NCBI RefSeq assembly: GCF_009296165.1
Contig: NZ_VUAZ01000009.1
Span: forward strand, 1-60,135
Direction of reading: 5' to 3'
Length of the DNA: 60,135 bases
From: Pseudomonas kitaguniensis
Lineage (GTDB): Bacteria > Pseudomonadota > Gammaproteobacteria > Pseudomonadales > Pseudomonadaceae
A program made the translations under genes and the position numbers. This document shows, piece after piece, positions 35,526 to 46,504 of this stretch; positions within the stretch are counted from its first letter, which is position 1; every line of letters starts with the position of its first letter. The notes below the pieces were generated by a model that ran no database searches, had not been told where the DNA came from, and was given only the letters and a program-made list of their open reading frames with translations.

Positions 35526-36215
35526 ATGTTGAAAGGCTACGGGGCCGTCATCCTCGATGGCGCATGGTTGACGCTTCAGCTCGCCTTGTCCTCCATGGCG
35601 CTGGCCATTGTTCTGGGGCTGATCGGGGTCGCGTTACGCCTGTCGCCGGTGCGCTGGTTGGCCTGGCTGGGTGACTTGTACTCTACGGTGATCCGCGGGA
35701 TCCCTGACCTGGTGCTGATCCTGCTGATTTTTTACGGCGGTCAAAACCTGCTTAACAGCGTCGCGCCGATGCTCGGCCATGACGACTATATTGACTTGAG
35801 CCCCTTGGCCGCCGGTATCGGCACCCTGGGTTTCATCTTTGGCGCCTACCTCTCGGAAACTTTCCGTGGCGCCTTCATGGCCATTCCCAAGGGCCAGGCT
35901 GAGGCCGGCCTTGCGTATGGCATGAGCAGTTTTCAGGTGTTCTTCCGGGTGATGGTGCCGCAGATGATCCGGCTGGCTATCCCTGGTTTCACCAACAACT
36001 GGCTGGTACTCACCAAGGCCACTGCGCTGATTTCCGTGGTGGGCCTGCAAGACATGATGTTCAAGGCCAAGCAGGCGGCAGATGCCACCCGTGAGCCTTT
36101 TACCTTCTTCCTCGCAGTGGCGGCGATGTACCTGGTGATCACCAGCGTGTCGTTGCTGGCCCTGCGTTACCTTGAGAAGCGCTACTCGGTAGGCGTAAGG
36201 GCGGCTGATCTATGA
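35526..36215 (+). CDS. aotQ: Arginine/ornithine ABC transporter permease AotQ
   Basis: A 229-residue inner-membrane permease of the HisMQ family with about five helices. The EAA loop reads EAGLAYGMSSFQVFFRVMVP. It pairs with AotM to form the channel for arginine and ornithine. Its TGA overlaps the ATG of aotM (ATGA), so synthesis of the two permeases is coupled. It corresponds in position and size to P. aeruginosa PA0889. Confidence 0.94.
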   Translation: MLKGYGAVILDGAWLTLQLALSSMALAIVLGLIGVALRLSPVRWLAWLGDLYSTVIRGIPDLVLILLIFYGGQNLLNSVAPMLGHDDYIDLSPLAAGIGTLGFIFGAYLSETFRGAFMAIPKGQAEAGLAYGMSSFQVFFRVMVPQMIRLAIPGFTNNWLVLTKATALISVVGLQDMMFKAKQAADATREPFTFFLAVAAMYLVITSVSLLALRYLEKRYSVGVRAADL

Positions 36216-36910
36216 TCTTCGACTACAACGTCATCTGGGACGCGCTGCCGCTCTATTTCGGCGGCATGTTGACCACCCTGAAATTGCTGGCTGTCTCGCT
36301 GTTCTTCGGCTTGCTCGCGGCCTTGCCCCTGGGCTTGATGCGCGTGTCCAAGCAGCCGCTCGTCAACGGCGCGGCGTGGCTGTTCACCTACGTGATTCGT
36401 GGCACGCCGATGCTGGTGCAGTTGTTTTTGATCTACTACGGCCTGGCGCAATTTGAGGCGGTACGCGAAAGCTTTCTGTGGCCGCTGCTGTCCAGCGCGA
36501 CCTTCTGCGCGTGCCTGGCCTTTTCGATCAATACCAGCGCCTACACCGCCGAAATTATCGCCGGTAGCCTCAAGGCCACGCCGAATGGCGAGATCGAGGC
36601 GGCCAAGGCCATGGGCATGTCGCGCTATAAACTCTACCGGCGCATTTTGCTGCCGTCGGCGCTGCGCCGCGCGTTGCCGCAGTACAGCAACGAAGTGATC
36701 ATGATGCTGCAGACCACCAGCCTTGCGTCCATCGTCACGCTGATCGACATTACCGGTGCCGCGCGCACGGTGAACGCGCAGTTTTACCTGCCGTTCGAAG
36801 CCTTTATCACCGCTGGCGCGTTCTACTTGTGCCTGACCTTTATCCTGGTGCGCCTGTTCAAGTTGGCCGAGCGCCGCTGGCTGAGCTACCTGGCTCCAAG
36901 GAAGCACTGA
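36212..36910 (+). CDS. aotM: Arginine/ornithine ABC transporter permease AotM
   Basis: A 232-residue permease, the heterodimer partner of AotQ. The EAA loop is EAAKAMGMSRYKLYRRILLP. The short spacing to the next gene (aotO starts at 36912, one base after the stop codon) keeps it in the same transcript. It begins MIFDYNVIWDALPLYFGGML, typical of HisM-type proteins. Confidence 0.94.
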   Translation: MIFDYNVIWDALPLYFGGMLTTLKLLAVSLFFGLLAALPLGLMRVSKQPLVNGAAWLFTYVIRGTPMLVQLFLIYYGLAQFEAVRESFLWPLLSSATFCACLAFSINTSAYTAEIIAGSLKATPNGEIEAAKAMGMSRYKLYRRILLPSALRRALPQYSNEVIMMLQTTSLASIVTLIDITGAARTVNAQFYLPFEAFITAGAFYLCLTFILVRLFKLAERRWLSYLAPRKH

Positions 36911-36911
36911 T

Positions 36912-38023
36912 ATGCAACGTATCGATCACCTGTTGCCCTGGGGGCACCTGGGCTGCGAGCGCCAACTGAGCGTGTTTCGTTTCGGCAGCGGCGAGCGCAA
37001 GGCGTATATCCAGGCCAGCCTGCACGCCGATGAATTGCCCGGTATGCGCGCCGCATGGGAGCTGAAAAAGCGCCTCACCGAACTCGAACAGCGAGGCGCC
37101 CTGAATGGCGTGATCGAGCTGGTGCCGGTGGCCAACCCGATGGGCCTCGGCCAACTGTTGCAAGGCAGCCACCAGGGGCGTTTCGAGGTCGGCAGCGGCA
37201 AGAATTTCAACCGCGATTTCGTTGAATTGAGCGCGCCGGTGGCCGAGTTGCTGCAGGGCAAGCTGGGCGATGACCCGCACGCTAACGTGCGCATGATCCG
37301 CCAGGCGATGGGCGATGCACTCGCCGCACTGCCCGAACCGGGCAGCCAGTTGCAAGGCATGCAGCGCGTGCTGCTGAGCCATGCGTGCAGCGCCGACATC
37401 GTGCTCGACCTGCATTGCGACGCCGAAGCCGCGCTGCACATGTACGCGCTGCCCCAGCATTGGCCGCAGTGGCGTTCGCTGTCGGCGCATTTGAATGTGA
37501 AGGTTGGCTTGCTCGCGGAAGATTCCGGCGCAGCTCGTTCGATGAAGCCTGCTCGCTGCCGTGGTTGCGCCTGTCGCGGGCATTCCCCGACGCGCAGGTT
37601 CCGCTGGCGTGCCTGGCGACAACGTTGGAGTTGGGCGGCCAGGCCGACACCGGCCGTGACGAGGCGGTTTTCCACGCCGAAGGCATTCTCGCGTTCCTTG
37701 CCGAGCAAGGCCTGATCAAAGGCCAATGGCCCGCCGCGCAGCACGAACCGTGTGAAGGCCTGCCGTTCGAAGGCACCGAGTTGCTGTTTGCGCCGCATGC
37801 CGGTGTGATCAGCTACCTGCGCAAGGCCGGTGACTGGGTCGACAGCGGTGAGCCGATTTTTGAAGTGATTGATCCCTTGGACGACCGCGTCAGCATTGTG
37901 TGTGCGGGCACGTCCGGGGTGTTGTTTGCCGTTGAACGGCTACGTTATGCCCAAGCGGGTTTCTGGCTGGCCAAGGTGGCGGGGCGCGAAGCGCTGCGGC
38001 ACGGGCGCTTGCTCAACGACTGA
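36912..38023 (+). pseudogene. aotO: AotO, aspartoacylase/desuccinylase-family protein, frameshifted
   Basis: Two overlapping frames together encode one protein of about 370 residues of the succinylglutamate desuccinylase/aspartoacylase family. Frame 1 (from ATG 36912) has the zinc site ASLHADELPGM and VLDLHCDAEAALHM. It reads GLLAEDSGA near 37530, then turns nonsensical (ARSMKPARCRGCACRG). Frame 2 continues properly with SSFDEACSLPWLRLSRAF and ends at 38023 with a biotinyl-like C-terminal domain (FAPHAGVISYLRKAGDWVDS). One missing base around 37528-37533 explains it. AotO is dispensable for transport in P. aeruginosa as far as I recall. Real mutation and assembly error are both possible. Confidence 0.85.
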
Positions 38024-38050
38024 CCACCTGTTTTTGTGAGAACCGACCGC

Positions 38051-38815
38051 ATGTACAAGCTTGAAGTCCAAGACCTGCATAAACGCTATGGCAGTCATGA
38101 AGTGCTCAAAGGTGTGTCCCTGGCCGCCGCGGCCGGTGATGTGATCAGCATCATCGGTTCCAGTGGTTCGGGCAAAAGTACCTTTTTGCGTTGCATCAAC
38201 CTGCTCGAACAGCCGCACGCCGGCAAGATTCTGCTCAACAACGAAGAGCTCAAACTGGTCGCCAATAAAGACGGCGCCATGCGCGCTGCCGACCCCAAGC
38301 AACTGCAACGCATGCGTTCGCGCTTGTCGATGGTGTTCCAGCATTTCAACCTGTGGTCGCACATGACTGCGCTTGAAAACGTGATGGAAGCGCCGGTGCA
38401 CGTGCTGGGCATGTCGAAAAAAGACGCGCGCGAAAAGGCCGAGCATTACTTGGCCAAAGTCGGCGTAGGCCATCGCAAGGAGGCCTTCCCCGGGCATATG
38501 TCCGGCGGCGAGCAGCAACGCGTAGCGATCGCCCGCGCGCTGGCGATGGAGCCCGAGGTGATGCTGTTCGATGAACCGACCTCGGCGCTTGACCCGGAGC
38601 TGGTCGGCGACGTGCTCAAGGTCATGCAGGACCTGGCGCAGGAAGGCCGCACGATGGTGGTGGTCACCCATGAAATGGGCTTTGCGCGTGAAGTGTCGAA
38701 CCAGTTGGTGTTCCTGCACAAAGGCATCGTCGAAGAACGTGGCAACCCGCGCGAAGTGCTGGTTAATCCGCAATCGGAGCGCCTTCAGCAATTCCTCTCC
38801 GGCAGCCTGAAATAA
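38051..38815 (+). CDS. aotP: Arginine/ornithine ABC transporter ATPase AotP
   Basis: A 254-residue ABC ATPase. Walker A GSSGSGKSTFLRCINL, signature [16 protein letters not shown], Walker [18 protein letters not shown], switch histidine VVTHEMGFAREV. The HisP/GlnQ-type insertion (ELKLVANKDGAMRAADPKQL) is present. ATG 38051 (MYKLEVQDLHKRYG) is chosen over an upstream in-frame ATG because the domain starts there. It energises AotQM and is followed, after a short palindrome, by argR. Confidence 0.95.
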   Translation: MYKLEVQDLHKRYGSHEVLKGVSLAAAAGDVISIIGSSGSGKSTFLRCINLLEQPHAGKILLNNEELKLVANKDGAMRAADPKQLQRMRSRLSMVFQHFNLWSHMTALENVMEAPVHVLGMSKKDAREKAEHYLAKVGVGHRKEAFPGHMSGGEQQRVAIARALAMEPEVMLFDEPTSALDPELVGDVLKVMQDLAQEGRTMVVVTHEMGFAREVSNQLVFLHKGIVEERGNPREVLVNPQSERLQQFLSGSLK

Positions 38816-38820
38816 GTAAA

Positions 38821-38850
38821 TGTGGGAGGCAGCAAGCCTCGCCTCCCACA
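38821..38850. repeat. Short intergenic palindrome (TGTGGGAG family)
   Basis: TGTGGGAGGC and GCCTCCCACA are perfect 10-bp arms with a short centre, between aotP and argR; it could also act as a weak terminator or mRNA stabiliser. Confidence 0.85.
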
Positions 38851-38942
38851 ATGGTTCTTCAGGGTTTTTGAGATTTGTGTTGGTTTACCGGCTAGCATTG
38901 GCCTTTGTCTTCATTACTGTTTCTCGCTTCGGATAGCCCTCC

Positions 38943-39923
38943 ATGACCGCCCATCGAATTGGTTTCCTGATTTGGCCCAGCACAAAAGCACTGACGCTTG
39001 CGCTGGCTGAGGAGGCCTTGCGTGTTGCTCAGCGCGTGCACCCGGAGGTGGTCTACGAGTTGTCGTTTCTGCTCGCCGAGCCTGCCACCGAAGGCGCCTG
39101 GCAATTGCCGGGTGAGCCTTGGGCGGGCAAGCTCGAAGGCTTCCAGAAGCTGTTTTTGCTGGCGGACGAACCGCCCACCGCCATCGCTTCGCAACTCAGC
39201 AGTGCGCTCAAGCAGCAGGTTCGCGCAGGCTGCGTGATCGGCGGTTTGTCGGCCGGTGTGTACCCGTTGGCCCAGCTTGGCCTGCTCGACGGCTACCGCG
39301 CCGCTGTGCACTGGCGCTGGCAGGATGACTTTGCCGAGCGTTTCCCCAAGGTTATCGCCACCAGCCACTTGTTCGACTGGGACCGTGACCGCCTGACCGC
39401 CTGCGGCGGCATGTCGGTGCTCGATTTGCTGTTGGCCGTGCTGGCCCGCGACCACGGCGCCGAACTCGCCGGCGCGGTGTCCGAAGAACTGGTGGTGGAG
39501 CGCATCCGCGAAGGCGGCGAACGCCAGCGTATTCCGCTGCAAAACCGCCTGGGCTCCAGCCACCCGAAGCTGACCCAAGCCGTTTTGCTGATGGAAGCCA
39601 ACATCGAAGAGCCGCTGACCACCGACGAAATCGCCCAGCACGTGTGCGTGTCGCGACGACAACTGGAGCGCATCTTCAAGCAGTACCTCAATCGCGTCCC
39701 CAGCCAGTACTACCTGGAACTGCGCCTGAACAAGGCGCGCCAGATGCTCATGCAAACCAGCAAGTCGATCATTCAGATCGGCCTGTCGTGTGGCTTCTCC
39801 TCGGGGCCGCATTTCTCCAGCGCCTACCGCAACTTCTTTGGCGCCACCCCGCGCGAAGACCGCAACCAGCGGCGCAGCAGCAGCCCCTTCGAATTGTCGT
39901 CAGTGCCGTCCGAGCGCGGTTGA
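38943..39923 (+). CDS. argR: Arginine-responsive AraC-family regulator ArgR
   Basis: A 326-residue activator. The N-terminal two thirds form a GATase1/DJ-1-like ligand domain (IGFLIWPSTKALTLALAEE, then GCVIGGLSAGVYPLAQLGLL). The C-terminal AraC domain has two helix-turn-helices (TTDEIAQHVCVSRRQLERIF and IIQIGLSCGFSSGPHFSSAY). This is the Pseudomonas ArgR, unrelated to E. coli ArgR, which senses arginine and activates aot and aru operons while repressing some biosynthetic genes. TGTCGC-N8-AA half-sites upstream of aotJ and aruC fit. Its stop codon directly abuts that of the convergent LRR gene in TGATCA. Confidence 0.95.
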   Translation: MTAHRIGFLIWPSTKALTLALAEEALRVAQRVHPEVVYELSFLLAEPATEGAWQLPGEPWAGKLEGFQKLFLLADEPPTAIASQLSSALKQQVRAGCVIGGLSAGVYPLAQLGLLDGYRAAVHWRWQDDFAERFPKVIATSHLFDWDRDRLTACGGMSVLDLLLAVLARDHGAELAGAVSEELVVERIREGGERQRIPLQNRLGSSHPKLTQAVLLMEANIEEPLTTDEIAQHVCVSRRQLERIFKQYLNRVPSQYYLELRLNKARQMLMQTSKSIIQIGLSCGFSSGPHFSSAYRNFFGATPREDRNQRRSSSPFELSSVPSERG

Positions 39924-42900
39924 TCATTCCTCCATCGGTGTAGGGCCTACGATCACCAGTTGCGCGCCTTGCGCATCCACGGTGGCGGCATCTACTTGAA
40001 AATCAATGCCGGTGTGCACGTAGTGTTGCCTGAGATGGTCCAGGCTGCGTGGCGACAAGGGGTTGGTGCTGAGATCGCAATCGTGGTTATAGGCTGTGGT
40101 CGATTCGAGTAAGTCGGCCGGGATTTCGCGGATCAGATTGTTACTCAGGTCGATCGTTTCCAGGTATGGGAGGCTGAATACGCCGTGGGGCACCTCGCTG
40201 ATACCGGTGTTGCGCAAGTGCAGCGCGGTCAGTTGCGACAGGTTGCTGACGTTCGGCGCCCGGCTCAGTGGGTTATCGGTCAGGCTCAGGTACTCAAGCT
40301 TGGTCATGTCGCCGAGCATGTTGATGTCCGGCGTGGTCAAGGTGATGCTGCACTCCTCGATGCTCAGGGTGGCGAGCCTCGCCAAGCGCGGCAGGGTGGT
40401 CGGCAGCGTCCCCAGCACGCAGCGGCTGAGTGTCAGTGTTTCCAGTTTGTCAAAGCAGCGCACTGTGCCATCGACATTGCCAGTGGTGCCGCCTCCGTTA
40501 ATTTCCAGGCTGGAGACATGCTCGAACGTTGCGCTCAGTTCCGGCAGCGGGCCCAAGGCTGATGTTTGCAGGGTCACTGAATGGGTGAATTCATCGCTCA
40601 GGCTTTCTTCATCCTCCTCGCTTTCGCGGCGCCAGGCCTCTTCAAGTACGGTCTTGATGTGCAGGCGTACGAGTTGTTCCTGGGCGGCTGCCTGTTCATC
40701 CAGTGGGGTGTCAAGAATCGGATGGCGATCGGGTACGTTCAGCGCCCAGTGTTGCAAGTCGGTGACCAGTTGGGCGTATTCGGCTTCAATGCGCGTCAAC
40801 GTCGGGGCGACCGCGGCCATGTTGCCGGGCAGGCTGAAGAGGAAGCGGTCAGCTTCGGATTCCAGGTAGGTCGGGTACAGAATCCTGACCCTGGAGCGTT
40901 CCACGCTCGGGGCTTGGGCGTTGAAATGCTCGCCATAGGCCTGGGAGTAGGCCTTGATCTGTTCCAGTGCCGGCAGCATCAACGGGTTGCCCGAAAGGTT
41001 AAATTGCCTGGCGATGTCGGGCGTCACGCTGAACAGGGTCTGGGGCAGTGCGCTGATTTGATTGTCGCTCAGCAGGGCTGCCTGCAATATTGGGCGCTGT
41101 ACCAGGCCGTCCGGCAGGTGGTCGATGCCGGTGGCCGACAAATCCAGATAAATCAGCTCGGGCATGCCCCGCACATCGGGTACCAGCCTCAGCGGGTTGC
41201 TGTGCAGGTCGAGCGAATGCAAGTTGCTCATTGCGCTTAATCGGGCATGGCTTTGCGCAGTGAGGGTAATGTTGCAATCACTCAGGGTCAGGCTGTTCAG
41301 CGTGCGCATGCCGCTCAGTTGTGGCGGCAAGTCTGCCAGCGGTATCGACCTGAGCTCCAGATGACGCAGCCTGGGGAACCTGAGTAAAAAGTGCTCGACG
41401 CCGCGCATGCGCCCGCCGCTTATCAGCGATAGCAGTGACACATGGTTCAAGGCGACGCCCAGCTCCGGCAGGTCGGCTAACCCCGGCGCATAAAGCCTCA
41501 GCGTATGACCGTTGCGGGCGGGGTTGGCGAAATACTCGTCCTTGTCGGTTTCCCGGCGCCAGCACTGCTCAATCTGTTCTGCCACCAACCTGCGCGATTG
41601 TTGCTCGTAAAAGCGTCGCCCGGCGGTCATTGCCAGCTGGGTGTCGGGGTCGATAGGCGCAATGTCGGCCTGCCAGGTGTGCAAATTCTGGCGCAATATC
41701 TGCCGTTGCTCACGCAGGAGCGCAAGTTGATTGGCGGCACCTTCCGGCCGCGTTTGCATGTGTTCGAGCAGCAGCTGTATTTGCGCGTCCGCCAGGCTCG
41801 GGAACAGCTCGCGTAGCTGCGCAGTCAGCGGCGGCGGCCCGTCACCATAGGCAGCCTGCGCCTGGTAGCCGTCCATGCCGCCCAATAGCCTCATGGTTTC
41901 GGGGTCGTAAGTCGGTTTGCGCAGCGGGTCTGTGCTGAGTATTTCGCGCAAGCGATTGCGCGCTATGGTTTGTTGCCGAATGTGCAGGCGCAGGCGCGGG
42001 CCTTGATCCTCGTTCAACTGAATAGCTTTGCGCTGGCTGTCGGGCAGTGCGCTGAGGATGGCCGAATAAAAATCGGTGGCGGCGGTCAGCGCACCGCGCT
42101 CGTCGTACGGGGTGTATTGGCCGGTTTCGCTACGCACCAAGGTTCGCACAATCGGCGCATCGGCGGCGCCGATCTGGTCGCGCAGGCTGCCGGTGGTGCT
42201 GTAGTCGCGAAGTTCGAGGCGCACTTGGGCAGACCAGCCGGGCAGTACGGGCAGTGAGTGCAGCGCCAGGCGCTGTGTGTCCAGCGTCTGGGCGCCAAAG
42301 TACAAACCTTCATAGGCCCTGCTCAGGCGTACTTCTTCGAACGCGTTGCGCGCCAGCAGGCTGAGGCGCTGAGGTGTGTTTTGGTTATCCAGCGCTTGCA
42401 GTTCTTCGGCCGTGACCGGCTCCAGCAGTTTTTCCGCAACGCAGGCGGGCAGGCCAGGGGCTGCGTCCATCAGGCGCTGCGCCCGTGGATTACGCGTAGC
42501 TTGCCGGTTGGCGTAGTGTGATTCAAACAGGGACGCGCGTTTGTCTTCGGCAATCGCCGCGAGTTTCTTGCGCAGATGGCCGATGCGTACGTCCAGGCTC
42601 AGGCGCAAATCACCGACCGTTGCGCCAAATGCACTGGCAGCCTCTGGCGCTGGCAACTGGGTGAGTATCGCCTTGAGCAGATCACCGTTATTCAACTGGC
42701 TTTCGGGTATCTCGATAGCAGGCAGTTGGGTGTCGCCAAAGGCCCAAGCGGCCTTGCCTTGGGCGTCGATAAATTGCAGGCGGCGTGTTTCCGGCCAGTA
42801 ACCATAAGTGGTCAGTAGTTGCACATTCGCCTGTGGGTCCACTTGCGCATAGGCTGCCGGGTCATCGCTGCGCAGCCGGTCGATCAAGGTTTGAATGTCC

Positions 42901-43082
42901 CGGTCAACCCGCAGGCGGTCCAGGGTGTCCATCAGCAGGGCGGGAGGCGTGTGGCTGTTAACGTGCATTTTGCGCAGTGCGCTTTCGTCAACGCCGCTGA
43001 TGCTCAGCGCCAGCGCCTGATCAGCCTCGCTGATACCTTCCACGCTGTGCCCCAGGCGCTGTAACAGGGTTTTTGGGTCCAT
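39924..43082 (-). CDS. Giant DUF6543-LRR toxin-like protein, C-terminal part (frameshifted from N-terminal part)
   Basis: A 1052-codon frame continuing the upstream DUF6543 frame after a one-base shift. After about 480 mostly helical residues come two leucine-rich-repeat blocks (about 540-690 and 850-1010) with units such as LPELIYLDLSATGIDHLPDG. The second block repeats the first, including the preceding helix (CWRRETDKDEYF against AWRRESEEDEES), so it is an internal duplication. Related Pseudomonas proteins usually continue into a NEL ubiquitin-ligase domain; this one stops soon after the second LRR block. ATG 43082 is probably not a real start. Confidence 0.75.
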   Translation of the reverse strand: MDPKTLLQRLGHSVEGISEADQALALSISGVDESALRKMHVNSHTPPALLMDTLDRLRVDRDIQTLIDRLRSDDPAAYAQVDPQANVQLLTTYGYWPETRRLQFIDAQGKAAWAFGDTQLPAIEIPESQLNNGDLLKAILTQLPAPEAASAFGATVGDLRLSLDVRIGHLRKKLAAIAEDKRASLFESHYANRQATRNPRAQRLMDAAPGLPACVAEKLLEPVTAEELQALDNQNTPQRLSLLARNAFEEVRLSRAYEGLYFGAQTLDTQRLALHSLPVLPGWSAQVRLELRDYSTTGSLRDQIGAADAPIVRTLVRSETGQYTPYDERGALTAATDFYSAILSALPDSQRKAIQLNEDQGPRLRLHIRQQTIARNRLREILSTDPLRKPTYDPETMRLLGGMDGYQAQAAYGDGPPPLTAQLRELFPSLADAQIQLLLEHMQTRPEGAANQLALLREQRQILRQNLHTWQADIAPIDPDTQLAMTAGRRFYEQQSRRLVAEQIEQCWRRETDKDEYFANPARNGHTLRLYAPGLADLPELGVALNHVSLLSLISGGRMRGVEHFLLRFPRLRHLELRSIPLADLPPQLSGMRTLNSLTLSDCNITLTAQSHARLSAMSNLHSLDLHSNPLRLVPDVRGMPELIYLDLSATGIDHLPDGLVQRPILQAALLSDNQISALPQTLFSVTPDIARQFNLSGNPLMLPALEQIKAYSQAYGEHFNAQAPSVERSRVRILYPTYLESEADRFLFSLPGNMAAVAPTLTRIEAEYAQLVTDLQHWALNVPDRHPILDTPLDEQAAAQEQLVRLHIKTVLEEAWRRESEEDEESLSDEFTHSVTLQTSALGPLPELSATFEHVSSLEINGGGTTGNVDGTVRCFDKLETLTLSRCVLGTLPTTLPRLARLATLSIEECSITLTTPDINMLGDMTKLEYLSLTDNPLSRAPNVSNLSQLTALHLRNTGISEVPHGVFSLPYLETIDLSNNLIREIPADLLESTTAYNHDCDLSTNPLSPRSLDHLRQHYVHTGIDFQVDAATVDAQGAQLVIVGPTPMEE

Positions 43083-44974
43083 TGCAATGGGCGCTCCAAT
43101 TCTGTGTGCCAGGCGCCTTGGCCGTTGTGCTGCACGCTCGGCCGATAAGCGTCGGCACGCGTCGGGTGCTGGATGAGCAGGGTATTGGCGGCCGGGGCTT
43201 TTTCCACGGCGTAGAATTTGTCGTCCAGCGGCAACAGGTTTTGGCGTTGATGCTTGAGCAGGCCTGACGGGTCGCGGTACGTACCTGCTGGCACGCTGAC
43301 CGGCTGTTCGTAGGCCGCAAGGTCGGGTTTCCAGTAGAGCGTACGGCCATTGGCAAGTTGTACCGGTTTGAAGCGGTCAATGAAGTCGATCACGCTTTGG
43401 GGCAGCACCTTGCGAAATTCGGCGACGGCAATCTTGCTGCCCACGGCGAAACCACCCAGTTGAACCAAGGCTTGCACCGCACCCAGCAGGTGTTCGACCG
43501 CCTCGCTGCCCAGGCCTTCGCTCCAGTCGATGATCCCTTCGAACACCTCATCCAGCAATTGATAGGCCATATAGCCGAGCATCAATTCCCCGGCAAAGGG
43601 CACGAACGGCGCGATGACAAAAGCGGCGGCTTGCAGGATTGCCGACGCCACATTGACGAACGAATCCCACAACGCCCAACGCGCCGCGCGGTCCACGGTG
43701 GCCGTGGCGACGGCGCTGGTGCGGCCGTCATTAAGGATCTGGTTGAGTTGGCGCTGGTACTGATGGCGCCACAGGTTGCGACTGCCCGGGGTCGCCACAA
43801 AGCGCACCCTTGGATTGTCCGTGGGTGTTTCGCGCCAGCTCGGCAGGTTGCTGCCCGGCACGAAGGGGTGCCAGGTAATGCTGCCGAGCAACTGGCTGAG
43901 GTTGGCGAAAAAATGCCCGCGTTGTTCATGCGCTACAAAACGGCTGAAAAAGCGTTGGTAGTCGTCACTGCGCAACTGGCGCACCAGTTCTTTGTGCATC
44001 GCCTGCGCAGAGGCGTACTCCTTGATCGGGTGTTCGGGGTCGCCGGGTACATAGGCCACGATACGCACCGCAGTGCGTGTTTGCTCAAGGTCAGGCGCAA
44101 ACACGATGATGCCGGGCAGGTCCACGCCCATCAGGCTCAGGTCGTGGTAACGGAGTGTCTGGCCTGCGAGGTGCACGCCGGCGCCGGCCACGCTGTCGAC
44201 CAGGCCCTGGAGCAGTCGGTAATAGTCTGGTTGCAGGTCGCCCTTGAGCAAGGCCCAGTGCAGCGCGGTGTGCAATTCGGCTTTGTGGCTGCGTTCGACT
44301 TTGCGTTGCAAGACCGCCTCGGCGACCGGTTCGGTCATGCCCAGTTGCTCCTGCAAGTAGCTTTCATACTGCGCGCCGATATCGAGGTCGCGGCACAACT
44401 GGGTAAAGGCCTCAATCGAGAGCACACGCTTGATGGCCGGTAAGGTATCGAAGAGCCCTCTGGCGTCGGGGCGCGTCACGAAGGTCGACACCCTTTCATA
44501 AGCGTCCGCCAACGTTTCCTTGTGTTCGAAGTTGTGCAGGGCGGCGTCCAGCAGTGACACGGTCCAGGTGCGGCTGGCGCCCGAACGGAGCGCAAAGCCG
44601 GGAATTTTTAGCGGGATGTAAAGCCGCAAGAAGGTGTTTTTGACATCCAGGTCCAGGCCGTACTTTGTTTTCAGGGCGAGGGTAAGGATCGGTTCGGCAA
44701 ACGCCTGGGCGTCCAGCACACCGGCAAGCGCCTGTTCGACTTTGTTTTGCGCGTTCCAGTGGGCAATCGCCAGGCGCTTGAACTCGCTTTGGCTGTTGGC
44801 GCTGGCGTCGCGCAATGCTTGAGGCAGGCGCGCAGTGCTTTGGCCGAGTGTTTGGCGGCGGCGCGAGGAGGTCTCGCCGAGCCAGCGCGGCATCGCGTCT
44901 TTCAAATGCGCGTAATGGCTGTCGGGCTGAGTCGAGAGGGTGGTGCGCGGCGTTTGTTCTGCAGAGTCAGGCAT
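43004..44974 (-). CDS. Giant DUF6543-LRR toxin-like protein, N-terminal part
   Basis: A 656-codon frame starting MPDSAEQTPRTTLSTQPDSH. It resembles DUF6543 (dermonecrotic-toxin-like) regions: KTKYGLDLDVKNTFLRLYIP, then AFTQLCRDLDIGAQYESYLQ and LPGIIVFAPDLEQTRTAVRI. Hydrophobic helices near residues 430-475 (AILQAAAFVIAPFVPFAGEL) may insert into membranes. Genuine sequence runs to LERPLQWTQK; the remaining 20 residues are out of frame. Adding one A to the A5 run at 43070-43074 joins it to the downstream frame as WTQKTLLQRLGHS, giving one protein of about 1680 residues. No secretion signal is obvious. Confidence 0.75.
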   Translation of the reverse strand: MPDSAEQTPRTTLSTQPDSHYAHLKDAMPRWLGETSSRRRQTLGQSTARLPQALRDASANSQSEFKRLAIAHWNAQNKVEQALAGVLDAQAFAEPILTLALKTKYGLDLDVKNTFLRLYIPLKIPGFALRSGASRTWTVSLLDAALHNFEHKETLADAYERVSTFVTRPDARGLFDTLPAIKRVLSIEAFTQLCRDLDIGAQYESYLQEQLGMTEPVAEAVLQRKVERSHKAELHTALHWALLKGDLQPDYYRLLQGLVDSVAGAGVHLAGQTLRYHDLSLMGVDLPGIIVFAPDLEQTRTAVRIVAYVPGDPEHPIKEYASAQAMHKELVRQLRSDDYQRFFSRFVAHEQRGHFFANLSQLLGSITWHPFVPGSNLPSWRETPTDNPRVRFVATPGSRNLWRHQYQRQLNQILNDGRTSAVATATVDRAARWALWDSFVNVASAILQAAAFVIAPFVPFAGELMLGYMAYQLLDEVFEGIIDWSEGLGSEAVEHLLGAVQALVQLGGFAVGSKIAVAEFRKVLPQSVIDFIDRFKPVQLANGRTLYWKPDLAAYEQPVSVPAGTYRDPSGLLKHQRQNLLPLDDKFYAVEKAPAANTLLIQHPTRADAYRPSVQHNGQGAWHTELERPLQWTQKPCYSAWGTAWKVSARLIRRWR

Positions 44975-46498
<1,524 letters not shown>

Positions 46499-46504
46499 TT
46501 CAAA

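Noticed and set aside
34613..35527. A 304-codon frame antisense to aotJ
   Set aside because: It covers a complete aotJ with signal peptide on the other strand and shows no protein family features.
43004..43082. Programmed ribosomal frameshifting in the DUF6543-LRR gene
   Set aside because: The A5 run lacks a clear slippery heptamer and no downstream pseudoknot was recognised, so a simple deletion is more likely, though not excluded.
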